Part shown: in pieces, positions 11,401 through 24,870 of the stretch
How positions within the stretch are numbered: the stretch's first letter is position 1
Layout of the letters: each line of letters starts with the position of its first letter
Source: Zygnema circumcarinatum
Taxonomy: Eukaryota > Streptophyta > Zygnematophyceae > Zygnematales > Zygnemataceae
Assembly (NCBI GenBank): GCA_037447605.1
Contig: CM074815.1
Span: forward strand, 1,675,384-1,739,383
Length of the DNA stretch: 64,000 nt
Direction: 5' to 3'
Made by a program: the position numbers and the translations under genes
The notes under the pieces: model-generated
Databases searched by the model: none
What the model was told of the DNA's origin: nothing
The model's input: only the letters and a program-made list of their open reading frames with translations

Positions 11401-14400
11401 CACCTGTGCTTTCACTGTAGTCACTCTTATCCTCAGCATGACTCCCATCACCGGACCCCACTGCCTCTGTTTCGTTCTCAGCTTCGGGAACAAACCCTGC
11501 AGCGATGAGTCCGCCACCAAGAGCAGAAGCCCCTACTGCAGCTGCTGTGGTGGTCGGTGCTGCTGCCAAAGATGAATGGCTGTCCTCAACTACATTATAT
11601 TCTGGCACTGTTGGAGCAGCCACTTCTGACAGTTTCTCATCTGCTGCACTTGTGGAATCAACTGTTGCCATTCCGGTAGTAGCCTCTCGCGAAACTACAT
11701 AAGGCGGCTGACTCAAAAGCACAGAGTCTTCGTCGCTTTTCTGAGCTTCAGATGTGGTAGGTGGACCTGCCTCAGCGTTTGCAGCAGAAACAGCTACAGC
11801 AACAGGCACGGCAGTTTGCCCCCCTCCAGCACTCCATCCCATTCCCCTTGAGGGAAGTCCGGAGCTGCCTCCAGTTGCATCCAAAGGCCCACCTTTTCCA
11901 GACTCCAAATCTTGAATTTCCCCTGGCTGGTTACCTCCTCCAAGCGGTTTTCCAGAATCGGGAGAATCATCCGGCTGCAACATTTGCAATGTGTCAGCTC
12001 CTGCTTTCATCCCTACTTCATGACAGATAAGTGAAACACAAGCTTCAGATACTGAAAGCTGAAGCTGAAGCTTCATGTACTGAGTTCAAAGAATTGAGAG
12101 TAGGACGAAATCTGCCCTTCTAATGCAACAGCAGAGACAAACATGAAAGTCTGCAGCTCCTGCTAAGCTCATGACAATGATAGGGTTGCAAGGTTTGCAG
12201 TGATTTTTAGCTGATTTTTTTTGTCGAAGCTTTTGGAAATAAAGCACTGTACAAGGAAATCACTAGAAATTGCGAACACATCCATCAAACAAACGTAGGA
12301 GTCAGAAATATTACCTGCTGTTTCTTACGCCGGCAGAGAAAGAACAGGCAAAGCAGAGAAAGAAGTACTATTACAGCTGCTCCCGCGATAATACCAGCAA
12401 TAACTGGTGTGGCCAGACCTGACTTTGACTCAGAGCTTGTGCTTCCTCCATTAGCTGGAGGGGGTGGAGAGGAAACCAATGAAGTCCCAGGTGGACCAGT
12501 CGTCGGAGGGGGGGGGGTGGAGGGAGAGGGAGGGGGATAGAGGAGGGTTCCCGGTGGGAACGGGGGGAGTGGAGGAGGAGATGGTGGAGGAGGAGAGAGT
12601 GGAGGAGGAGACGGTGGTGGAGGAGATAGGTCTGGAGGCGGTAGCGAAGGAGGCGGCGGTGAAGGAGGGGGAGGGGGCTCAGGACTCCCAGAAGAAACAG
12701 GGTAACCACTGCAAGGCTGCTCAACCAATCGGCAATGAAGGCATAATGTAAGTCAGGTTGATTCTAAAATGATATTCATAGCAAGTGTCACGCTTACAAA
12801 TCGCTAACAGGACAGGCAGGGAAGAGTACAAATAGCCAATATGAAATCATTACCCTCCCTGGTCACCACAGTTGTCTCAAACTGAATCAAACGCACGATG
12901 GTGTGACTTTTACAAGCGAAACACCGGGCATCTAGGTCGTTTGAGGCCACAACACGCCATCACATACAGGTTGATGGGTGCTTAGGCCTTTAACTCGCAC
13001 CTTACTTTCAAACCTATCCCAAAGCGAGCTTGCAAACATTCACACGTAACAGTGATGTGCGATTGCTTTCAGATATAGGTTCCAAACCGCAAGTTCAATC
13101 TCGATTTGAACAATTTTGAATACAATGTTTAGTCAGTATTCTAGCCTATTGGTTCAACTGGAACACCAGTAATCCAGATGAGTCAATAAATGTCGTGCTA
13201 CTGAGTGGAGGACACGTTCAAAGTACAGGTTATGTAGATATTCATTCAAGAGCTGCAAATTTTACTACTTAGGAAAATTGGGAAAAGTGCTGGGCATACC
13301 GTGAAGCTTGCGAAGTTCGTGCATAACCCCGTGTTGGTGAGGACTACATTACTGCCCAGGTAGCTCAGCTCAGAAGGAACAGCACCGGTGAGGTCAACGT
13401 TATTTTGAAGGTCAAATGATTGGAGTGCTTGGAAGCTCTTGAAGGAGTCAGGAATTGAGCCGCTAAAAGTGTTGTCATTCAGGTATAGAAATTGCAGCTG
13501 CAGATCACGCACAAAGGAAATTCTTTACTTCAGCAGCAGAACCCCTTTTCCTCAACCAGCTCCTCAGACCCATGGCACATTTGCACATGGTACAGCAAGA
13601 TTCTAAACTCTGAAGAGTTGCACGAACGGGAGCTTAAAATAAAGAATGAAGCTGAATGCACCAATGAACGAAATACCTGCACACAATTCCCGAGCGAATC
13701 TGGAAGGTTCCCATTCATCGTATTAAAACCCAGGTTCAATGTTGTCAGGTTGGCGCAGTCTCCAAAGTCGGGAATACCGCCGGTAAAAGCGTTATTATTC
13801 AAGACTACCGTTGTGAGATCCGGGCTTCCACCAAAAGAAGGGAGACTGCCGTCTAGCAGGTTGTTGTTCAAGCGCAGTTCCTGGAATTCACGAGCGAGCC
13901 CAAAGTGAAAAAGGAAGAAAGCCAAATGGAGCAGTTTCTCTACAGTTATCTGCCGAATACTGGGGTGGGAGTTGCCTTAAACAATGTCAAGTTTATGGCC
14001 AAGAACACATGCAGTTCTCATTACACAACGAGCCAGTGCCTTCCTGTTCCTCTCCTTGCTCTGTTCCAAGCCTGGGTCAATATAGCTCAGAGCTGCTGGT
14101 CCTCTAAAACAAAGGTATGTCTTATCGACCAGCCCACAATGCTCACTAGTAGTACGACAACACCGACGATACTACCCCTGCATGCTGGAATAGAACTGGA
14201 AAACATTGCTGTGTTTAACTCTTACCGTTAAAGTTGTAACTCCACTTAAGCCTCCAGGAATACCGGCTGTTAAACTGTTACTTGAGAGATCCAACTTTTG
14301 AAGGAAAGGGAAATCGCTGAAACTATCAAATATATTTCCTGTAAGTCCATACTGCGGAAGACTTATCGCTATAACATTGCCAGCTGCGTCGCACGTGATT

Positions 14401-15096
14401 CCCTGCAGAGCCAACAAATATAAAAACAAAGCTCTGAGCGTCCATAGCCCGTGAGATTAAAGGCGGGAGAGTAATAAATACTGACAAGGAGGGCCAGTCA
14501 GGCACCAGTGCCCCAAAAACCTCTCTCCGGCTGAGCTTATTTTGCCGAAAGTTCACATGGTTCACCAAGCACGGCGAGAACAGCCTTTAAACTTCAGGCA
14601 GTTCGTCTATTTATGAGAACCATTCACTCTCAGAGAGGATGAAAAGAAGTTCCTGAGACTGCCGAAATAGAAACGGCGATTGAAGCATGAAAAGACTGTC
14701 TAGTAGCACAAATCTCCTACTCTCGTCAAAATGCACGAGAAACAGAAAACGTTGCTGAAGTGAGCAAACTATTCAGCAGTACTATAAAAAATGTTTAAAG
14801 TTTTTTCTGCTTCAAACAATCACATAATATGCTGCAGCAATGTCGCACGGTGTGTACGCACTAGGGAACTTGAAACCCTAGCTCAACGTGCAGCCAATAG
14901 CAACATAAACAAGGGCGTTCGAGACAACCTCAAAAGTGCACGGCTGGTTGATAGTAGGGTCCCACTTGATTCGAAGATTCCCGGTAGGATCAAGCTTTGC
15001 CGCAATATCTTGATAATTCTGCGAAAGGGAATGCACAACAAATCCAAGACAAAGAGCAAGTCTCGCCTTCCCCTCCCATCTCCACGGCCTCGCCAT
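8439..15096 (-). CDS. LRR receptor-like kinase with proline-rich stalk and long acidic juxtamembrane region
   Basis: Eleven minus-strand exons: 15096-14929, 14402-14226, 13880-13677, 13497-13300, 12716-12315, 11974-10797, 10641-10432, 10272-10102, 9985-9856, 9612-9412 and 8888-8439. All phases agree and give about 1162 residues. In order: signal peptide ([14 protein letters not shown]); LRR N-cap ([10 protein letters not shown]...GITC) and several LRRs ([26 protein letters not shown]); an extensin-like poly-proline stalk; a transmembrane helix ([23 protein letters not shown]) followed by CRRKK; a ~330-residue acidic Ser/Gly-rich linker; then a kinase domain with glycine loop GTGRYG, AVKRL lysine, [17 protein letters not shown] and [11 protein letters not shown]. 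The kinase domain most resembles the Arabidopsis At1g01540/RLCK-V type. The usual DFG is DFA (GDFALAK). A Ser/Pro-rich tail ends in SRRSS. The role is inferred as cell-surface signalling; the ligand is unknown. Confidence 0.88.
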
Positions 15097-16280
15097 ACTT
15101 CCACTGTAAAGAGACTAAATGCGGCTTCCTTCAGCCTCTCCTCCCTTCCCGAAGCGCCCTGAGAGTCCAACAAGGGTGCCACGTGTCCAGCTCAGAGTCC
15201 CCCTTTTCCCGCACACGCATTCTCCTTGCCTCTGCGCTGTCAATGCGGCACCTCCCGCTCCCCGCCTCCCTCTCTCTGCCGCGCGAGAGCCCTTCCAAGA
15301 GCGCCTGCAGCCAGCCGCCGAGCGAGCTGCGAGAGAGAGGAGAGAGCTGGAACAGGCAGGCAGGCGGGCGGGAAGAGTAGGCCCCCTTCCGGGCCGTTAA
15401 GCGCCAGAGCCGGCCCGGCCTCGCGCCCTTCGAATCCCGTCGACCGGCTCCGTTTCCGTTACAGTCCCATCTGCCAGCGTGTGCCCCTCCACACTGCGAC
15501 TGTCAGAAACACCAGTGTGAACACCCTTGCGGAGTTTCTTTTAGCGCGATCCGCCGTGTGAACGGGTCCAGGAGGGTACTCCCGGCGCGCTGATAGACAG
15601 TTGACCGCGGTCAGCGTCCGTGGCAGCGGCGGCGGCGGGAATGGCAATAGAGATGACCGACGGGACGGGACGACAGGAGTCAGTGGCAGAGACAGAGGCA
15701 GACGCGCGCGGTGGGGGGGGGGAGGGCGGCGGACGGGGCGGGGCGGGCGGGCTTGTCGCCGCGCTGAGCTGGCCGCTGGACCGCGCCAAACCGAGGGCCG
15801 CCGGGCGGCATCAAACGGCTCGATTCGCGGCTACATGATCCGCAGCTGGACGGTATCCGTTCAGTTCATTTTCAACGCTCACCGTTCAATTAGGACCGTT
15901 GCGAATTGATATGAATAATTTGGGACTGTACGGCAGCCAGTAACGGTACAGTACAGTACAGTACTGTACAGTACAGTACGAGGATCGGACCGTACCATAC
16001 GGCTTGAAGTACGGATGAGCGTACCCTGCACGTGGCAGCGTACGGAGGCGAAGGTACAATAGGGGAAGGTTCGCTGGGGACTTCTTCGCGTCTGCCACGT
16101 GGCACACAGAGCCATTCCGCACGTGCGGTCCGAAGCCAGGCGCGTCGCCACGTGGCCTGCCGCAAGCGCGCGGAGGCGCGGACGGCGAGGGGGACGCGAG
16201 GGAGAGAGTGGGAGAGGGAGAGAGGAAGAGAGTGGGAGAGGGAGAGAGGGAGAGGGGAAGCGAGATAGTTCCCGGCGGCC
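15097..16280. promoter_or_regulatory. Divergent promoter region, LRR-RLK / glutathione reductase
   Basis: 1.2 kb between two divergent starts. It is strongly GC-rich, with a (GTACA) cluster at about 15944-15980 that includes the perfect palindrome GTACAGTACTGTAC. Further GTAC-core words lie at 15990-16045 (CCGTACCATACGG, GTACGG), and G-boxes (CCACGTGGC, CGCACGTGCGG) lie at about 16098-16160. A purine-rich GAGAGGGAGAG leader lies at 16195-16265, just before the GR start. A telo-box-like AAACCCTA lies inside the first LRR-RLK intron. Confidence 0.5.
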
Positions 16281-20185
<3,905 letters not shown>

Positions 20186-20768
20186 AGTCTGGTTTTCTTA
20201 GGTCGAACGCAACGTCCGACCGTCCTGGACAGCGTGCTATTTTTCTCCCAAACTTGAAAACATTTCTTATTTCTGTCCTTCGCTTTGCAGCCTTCGTTAA
20301 GCGGAGCGGCTTGATACGGAATGCTGCAGAAACGGGCTTGCTTTGGCTGCTCCAATTGTGTGCCAAATACTCAAAAAGGAAATCCGCAGAAGAGGCGTGA
20401 CTGCACAGTGCAAGCTGTACATAATGTGCTCAGTTCCCTTTGGCCATATTAATAACAGGAAGCCCTGTCTACATTGATGTACTACGAGCCTTATTGCGAA
20501 TTTCTATCCATGTAGGCTGCTTTGAGCAACTATTCTTTTAAATTTAAACTCCTTGAGGTAGAAGGAATGCTAGTTTAAGTAGTTGAAAGAATATGCAGGT
20601 ACGGGGATGAATTGGATTTGATTTTACGCTGGCAATGCCGTCAGATGTACTCGGACAAAAAGATGAAATGAAGGACCAAGGTGAACCGGTGACAAATGAC
20701 CTAGAAACAAAACAAAGTTTCTCTTTGCAAGTCTGTATGCAAGTCACTCTTCCTAGCCATGAATGACT

Positions 20769-21071
20769 TCACACACTCTGGAAAATGAGTTTCCAATATG
20801 CGTCCTCCATCGTTGGGATAATGAGGGAGAGCTGCACACCATCTAAAACGTTTAAAACACTTTCAAAAGAAGGACGTGGTGTCGTAGCGACATACCCACC
20901 ATCGTCTATGGCCGCCATTGCTACAGGAAGCTGCAAGGCTGCATACGCACCATCCACAAGTGCATACATGCATGCATGGCATGGCGAAGTGGTCAACACG
21001 TGCCAATTAGGTGTATTGTCAGTGAGCTCAACATCATCATTTAATGAATGTAATAGTGCCGGTCCGCACAT
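20769..21071 (-). CDS. Weak small ORF, possible pre-ATP-grasp-like fragment
   Basis: The first ATG (21071) gives 100 residues; the frame is open upstream only to non-ATG codons. The composition is balanced and protein-like. The C-terminal part (AIDDGGYV ... LNVLDGVQLSLIIPTMEDAYW) loosely recalls the N-terminal domain of ATP-grasp enzymes, in which a similar 'LIIPT.E' strand occurs, but the resemblance is short and from memory. The ATP-grasp domain itself is absent. It lies downstream of the promoter-like island when read on the minus strand. It could be a gene fragment, one exon of a gene, or chance. Confidence 0.22.
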   Translation of the reverse strand: MCGPALLHSLNDDVELTDNTPNWHVLTTSPCHACMYALVDGAYAALQLPVAMAAIDDGGYVATTPRPSFESVLNVLDGVQLSLIIPTMEDAYWKLIFQSV

Positions 21072-21459
21072 ATCCGTGTCCCACTCGCCTGCTTCTTTGT
21101 ACGCATAAACACAAAATAGGTAGAATGCCAATGAATCCTAACGATCAATCAGTTCATGTTCTGCTGCTGCTCTCTCTCCGCCCTAACTGACTGCAATCAC
21201 ATGGAACCGTGGGCTTGCTGCCTACAATACAAACAACCAACGGCTTTTCTGATATGAATAATTACAAAAAAACGACCTCCCTCCCCGCCGTGCCATCCAT
21301 CCATCCAGCCGTCCATCCATGGGCCCGCAAGTGCGTAGCCAAACAGAGTCCCTGTGACTGAGGCAGGCGAAACAAACAGACCGACCGACTCGCGGATGGG
21401 TCCGGGGACCAACGGACGGTCGAGATCCACGATCCAAGATCCACCTCTTGCGTTAGACA

Positions 21460-22060
21460 GGAGTCCGTACAGCCATTCTCCTCGCACGTACCTCCGTACA
21501 GTACCGTACACATAGACTGGTACGGAACTTTGGCATTTGGGGTCGAACCATTCCAACAGCATGAGCCAATCAGGGGCTGCCACGTTGCCTCCGCCTGCAA
21601 CGCCCAACAAACGACAAACTTGGTGAGGGAAAAAATTACCAAAACCTTTCAAAACCTGCCCGGGTCAAGCTCTGGACACAAGGGAATGACCATACGGACG
21701 TACGGACGGGTGCGGGTGGCCGTACGGCGGAGTGGGCTTGTTCAACGGGAACAGAAAAGCGGCTCCACCGTACGAACACTAAACGACAACCAAACAACAG
21801 GACGAAACCCGTCATCAGGTCGTCCACTGATCGTACCAATCAGTACTGTACAGTATCCGACATGTCCGTACAATATCAAATCTGACCGATCCGACGGCGC
21901 AAAAGCGGCGATGCAGCGCCGCGCTGGCGACAGAGCCGGAAGACGACAGCTCCTGCCGACCAGGGCACGGCGACACATGCGCAATTAAGGCTGGCAGGCC
22001 GCATGTGCGTGCACTAAATCCCGCACGTGCCGACAATGTCACGTGGCGTCACGTCACGAG
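21460..22060. promoter_or_regulatory. Promoter-like island with no assigned gene
   Basis: A dense set of GTAC-core words: CCGTACAG and ACGTACC near 21465-21495, GTACCGTAC near 21500, GGACGTACGGAC near 21692, CCGTACGG near 21719, GTACTGTAC near 21844. A CCAAT box (GCCAATCAG) and CACGTGGCGTCACG at 22035-22055 are also present. This matches the signature seen upstream of known genes in this window. Confidence 0.35.
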
Positions 22061-22424
22061 AGAGACCTCCTCTGTCAATTTGTCTCCAGAGGAGTAGACA
22101 AGCGCCAGCTGGCAGACGCACTCAAGGACAACTATTCAAGGATGGATCTCAATATCAGCGCCCCAGTGGCGCAGACATCGACAGGCCGGATCAACAGGTC
22201 GGATCCACAACTCTCAAAGGATCCACAGCTCCAACGGATCCACAGTCCCGTCCCAAAACTGGCAGATCTATGCAGCACGTCAGCCAGTCAACTCCCTCCG
22301 ACACACGTGTCACGCAACAGCCAACACTGTTCCATGGCATGCGAAACTCAGCAATTGGGAGGTGGTGGGTGGGAGAGCAGGAGCGGAAGCCAAGGACGCT
22401 AATAGGAAGGAAGGTGTGGTGAGA

Positions 22425-22682
22425 GGACTTGAGAGGGAAAGAGGAGGGAGAACATGAGAGGGAAAAAGAGTGGGAGGGAGAGCACGAGAGGGAGGGCAAG
22501 GAGGAAAAAGGGAAAGGGAGAGCACGAAGGAGAAGGAAAGAGCAAGAGAGGGAGGGAGGGGGAGAGCGAGAGGGAGAAAGTGGAGGGAGAGTGAGAGGAG
22601 AACAAGACGGGAGAAGTAGCGGAGGGAAAGCAAGAGAGGGAGGGCGAGCACGAGTGGGAGGGGCAGAGAGCAAGAGCAAAGC
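22425..22682 (+). repeat. Purine-rich GAGAGGGA tract
   Basis: About 260 bp of almost pure purine sequence (GAGAGGGA, GGAGGGAGAG words). The Glu/Arg/Gly ORF it creates is a composition artefact. Confidence 0.75.
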
Positions 22683-23097
22683 ATAGTGCAGTCTCAGTCA
22701 GACCCTGCAGCCATGACACAGCATAACCTTCGGCCACGTGAGCCTGCCACTTCTGGCCAGCCACTTCTTCAGCACTCTGTCAAAGCACGCACTCGAATGC
22801 CATAAAAAGTACTCAAACAACATCCAGTTGAGTCAAGAGCGACAAGCTCCAATGGAATTATATAGGAGTTATTTGCTTAACAAGGCAGAACACAGTAATT
22901 CCTGAAACAACCACCAAATAAGCAAACACAGATGCGAGCCCTCCGGCCCAGCAAGAACAACAGCACCTGCTGCATTTGCAGTAAGCTACAAGACCTAGGA
23001 GACGTAAACGACTAATTCAGCATATCCTAATATATCACAAGTCCTCCGCAAAGCCAAGGCCCGCGCAAGACTCACCATCCTTTACTCGTCTTCTCTC

Positions 23098-24870
23098 CTA
23101 TACACTGATCCCTGCCAATGGTGCCGGTGTCGGAGCAGGCTGCGACTCGTTTCCAAAAGCTGACATGTCCGGAAACCTAACCGAAGCTGCTCCTCCCCCT
23201 TCTACTGGTGCAGCTGAGCCCGCGGGATTGTAGTCAGCCCACCTACTCTTGAACCCTGTTTGGCCAGGTTGCGCCTGTTCTCCCTCCCCTTTCCATTCCG
23301 CAAAGTCTACCCCGCCTCTCGGACTCAAAAGGTCTGCTTCCTCGTCTGCAAGCTCATCATAATTCGTAATGCGAGGGTCTAAGCCCGCCATCTCCGCAGC
23401 TCTCTCATGTGAACTTCCAGAAGCTATGGCTTTCTTGTACACATCCATGGATCGTCTCCGCGAACTCACTTGGGGGTTTTCACGCACGTAGAGATCTCCT
23501 TCCTGCGGAATCCTTTCATCTGCATCCGAGTCTTCATCATCGTCATCCATCTGCGCGAAGTCGATCAGCTGCCCTCCTCCCCACGCAATAGCCCTTGCTT
23601 CCTGCTTTGAAGTAGTCACAGCTCGGGGCGCTTCCTCCCCTCTTTCAGCAGGACTGGGCTGGAACAAAGGAGACTGTCCAGGGGATCCCCCTCCATCCTT
23701 CCCTGCGACAACGGAAGCCCATGCTGCAGCACCCATGGCTGCCTCTGCGGCTGCTGCCGTGACAGGAGCGGAATGAGTGCGCCTCACAGCTGCAAGCACT
23801 GCTTCGTCCGGCTTCTTCTCTATCTCCAGACTTAGTCTCCGGCTCTTCCTCCTCTTTGCCCGGAACTGGTTCGGCGACCCCTCTGAGGTTTCCTTCAGCA
23901 GAGATTCTGCCGCAGCGACAGAGGAGGGCGTATCATGCTCGTCATCATCAGCGTGCTCGAAGGCATCAGTCTGAGCGAAGTCGATGACTGTCGCAGAATG
24001 TATGGCTGGGGAAGTGACAGCCGACTCTCCGCCGCCTTTCCCAATAGAAGAGGAAGGGGATGAGCCCGAATATCGTGGCAAGGGGGGACTTCCCGTGCCC
24101 TCCTCAGCCAGCAGCCGCTGCCTCTCCATGTCTTCCAAAACTACTCTCCGCGCATGGTCGCCCTGTATGGGAGCAGACGACGAGCGTCTCAGCGCTGCAA
24201 GTAGAACAAGATCTGGCGCCTTCTCCACTTCCAAGCTCAGCCTCCTCCCTCGCCTCCGTGCCCTCCAAGGGCCAGGCACCTCCTCCTCGGCTTCATCATC
24301 ACTTCCCTCCCCAGCTGCAGCCCCCCTTCCTAGCCGGGACTTCCCTGCTACTGCAGCTCCCTCCACCATAGCCTGCACATTACCTTCTTTCCCGTCAGTA
24401 CCTTTCGCTGCAGAGCTCATCACCACAGTCTCCGACATCAGGTCTGCGTCTGCTTCTGCATCCCACGCTGCCTGCTCTGCAGCAGAAGGAGAGTCTCCCC
24501 ATGCTGAAGGAGAGTCTGCCTTGGAGCTAGGTTTCTTCTGCACTTCCAGACTCAGCCTTCTGCTCACGCGCCTCCTCACTCTCCATCCTCCGCTCTCGTC
24601 GTCATCATCGTCATCATCATCATCCGCTTCAGGGGGGCGAGTCGCTGCCTTCGCTGGTTCTCGGCCCGCCTGCACAATCTCCACGGGTTTCGGCTTCGTG
24701 ATCATCGTCGTCAGATCGTGCTTCTCCTCCGGCCGTGCAGCCGCATCCGGCTTTGAAGCTTCTACTACCGCCATGGCCTGCGGAGGAGGGGCGCGCACAG
24801 GAGCAGCTGCGGGCCTCCTTGCAGGAGGAGGATCATCTTTCACTGCAGGCGCCGAGCCACAATTCCCCAT
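23098..24870 (-). CDS. Predicted N-myristoylated protein with repeated RRLSLE and IDFA modules
   Basis: A single intact 590-codon exon with a strong start context (GCCATGG). It begins MGNCGS, which is an N-myristoylation signal with a palmitoylatable Cys4, so plasma-membrane anchoring is inferred. Three copies of a basic module occur at residues ~96-114, ~202-219 and ~336-354: an aromatic residue, an Arg-rich run, RRLSLE[VI][EQ]K and Pro. A degenerate fourth, RRRSMDVYKK, lies at ~471-480. Acidic stretches precede the first two, including D9 at 83-91. Modules 2 and 3 are followed by LAA[LV]RR[ST].SAP. A second module, [VI]DFA[QE], recurs at ~296, ~436 and ~521. RRxS sites fit basophilic kinases such as CDPKs. 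No enzyme domain is visible. The family is unknown to me; a membrane scaffold or kinase substrate is the working idea. Confidence 0.8.
   Translation of the reverse strand: MGNCGSAPAVKDDPPPARRPAAAPVRAPPPQAMAVVEASKPDAAARPEEKHDLTTMITKPKPVEIVQAGREPAKAATRPPEADDDDDDDDDESGGWRVRRRVSRRLSLEVQKKPSSKADSPSAWGDSPSAAEQAAWDAEADADLMSETVVMSSAAKGTDGKEGNVQAMVEGAAVAGKSRLGRGAAAGEGSDDEAEEEVPGPWRARRRGRRLSLEVEKAPDLVLLAALRRSSSAPIQGDHARRVVLEDMERQRLLAEEGTGSPPLPRYSGSSPSSSIGKGGGESAVTSPAIHSATVIDFAQTDAFEHADDDEHDTPSSVAAAESLLKETSEGSPNQFRAKRRKSRRLSLEIEKKPDEAVLAAVRRTHSAPVTAAAAEAAMGAAAWASVVAGKDGGGSPGQSPLFQPSPAERGEEAPRAVTTSKQEARAIAWGGGQLIDFAQMDDDDEDSDADERIPQEGDLYVRENPQVSSRRRSMDVYKKAIASGSSHERAAEMAGLDPRITNYDELADEEADLLSPRGGVDFAEWKGEGEQAQPGQTGFKSRWADYNPAGSAAPVEGGGAASVRFPDMSAFGNESQPAPTPAPLAGISV

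Larger units (their letters stand above)
20186..23097. other. Spacer between GR and the myristoylated repeat protein
   Basis: It includes the GR 3' UTR, a weak minus-strand ORF (20769-21071), a promoter-like island (21460-22060) and a purine-rich tract (about 22425-22680). Three GGATCCACA words occur near 22200-22245. No other gene is supported. Confidence 0.4.

Noticed and set aside
21197-21652. 151-codon minus ORF
   Set aside because: It starts at TTG, and its codons consist partly of the repeated GTACGG words and a GGATGGATGG repeat. A chance frame is more likely.
22043-22402. 119-codon ORF in the promoter-like island
   Set aside because: It starts at GTG, overlaps another frame of similar length and contains GGATCCACA repeats; no family resemblance.
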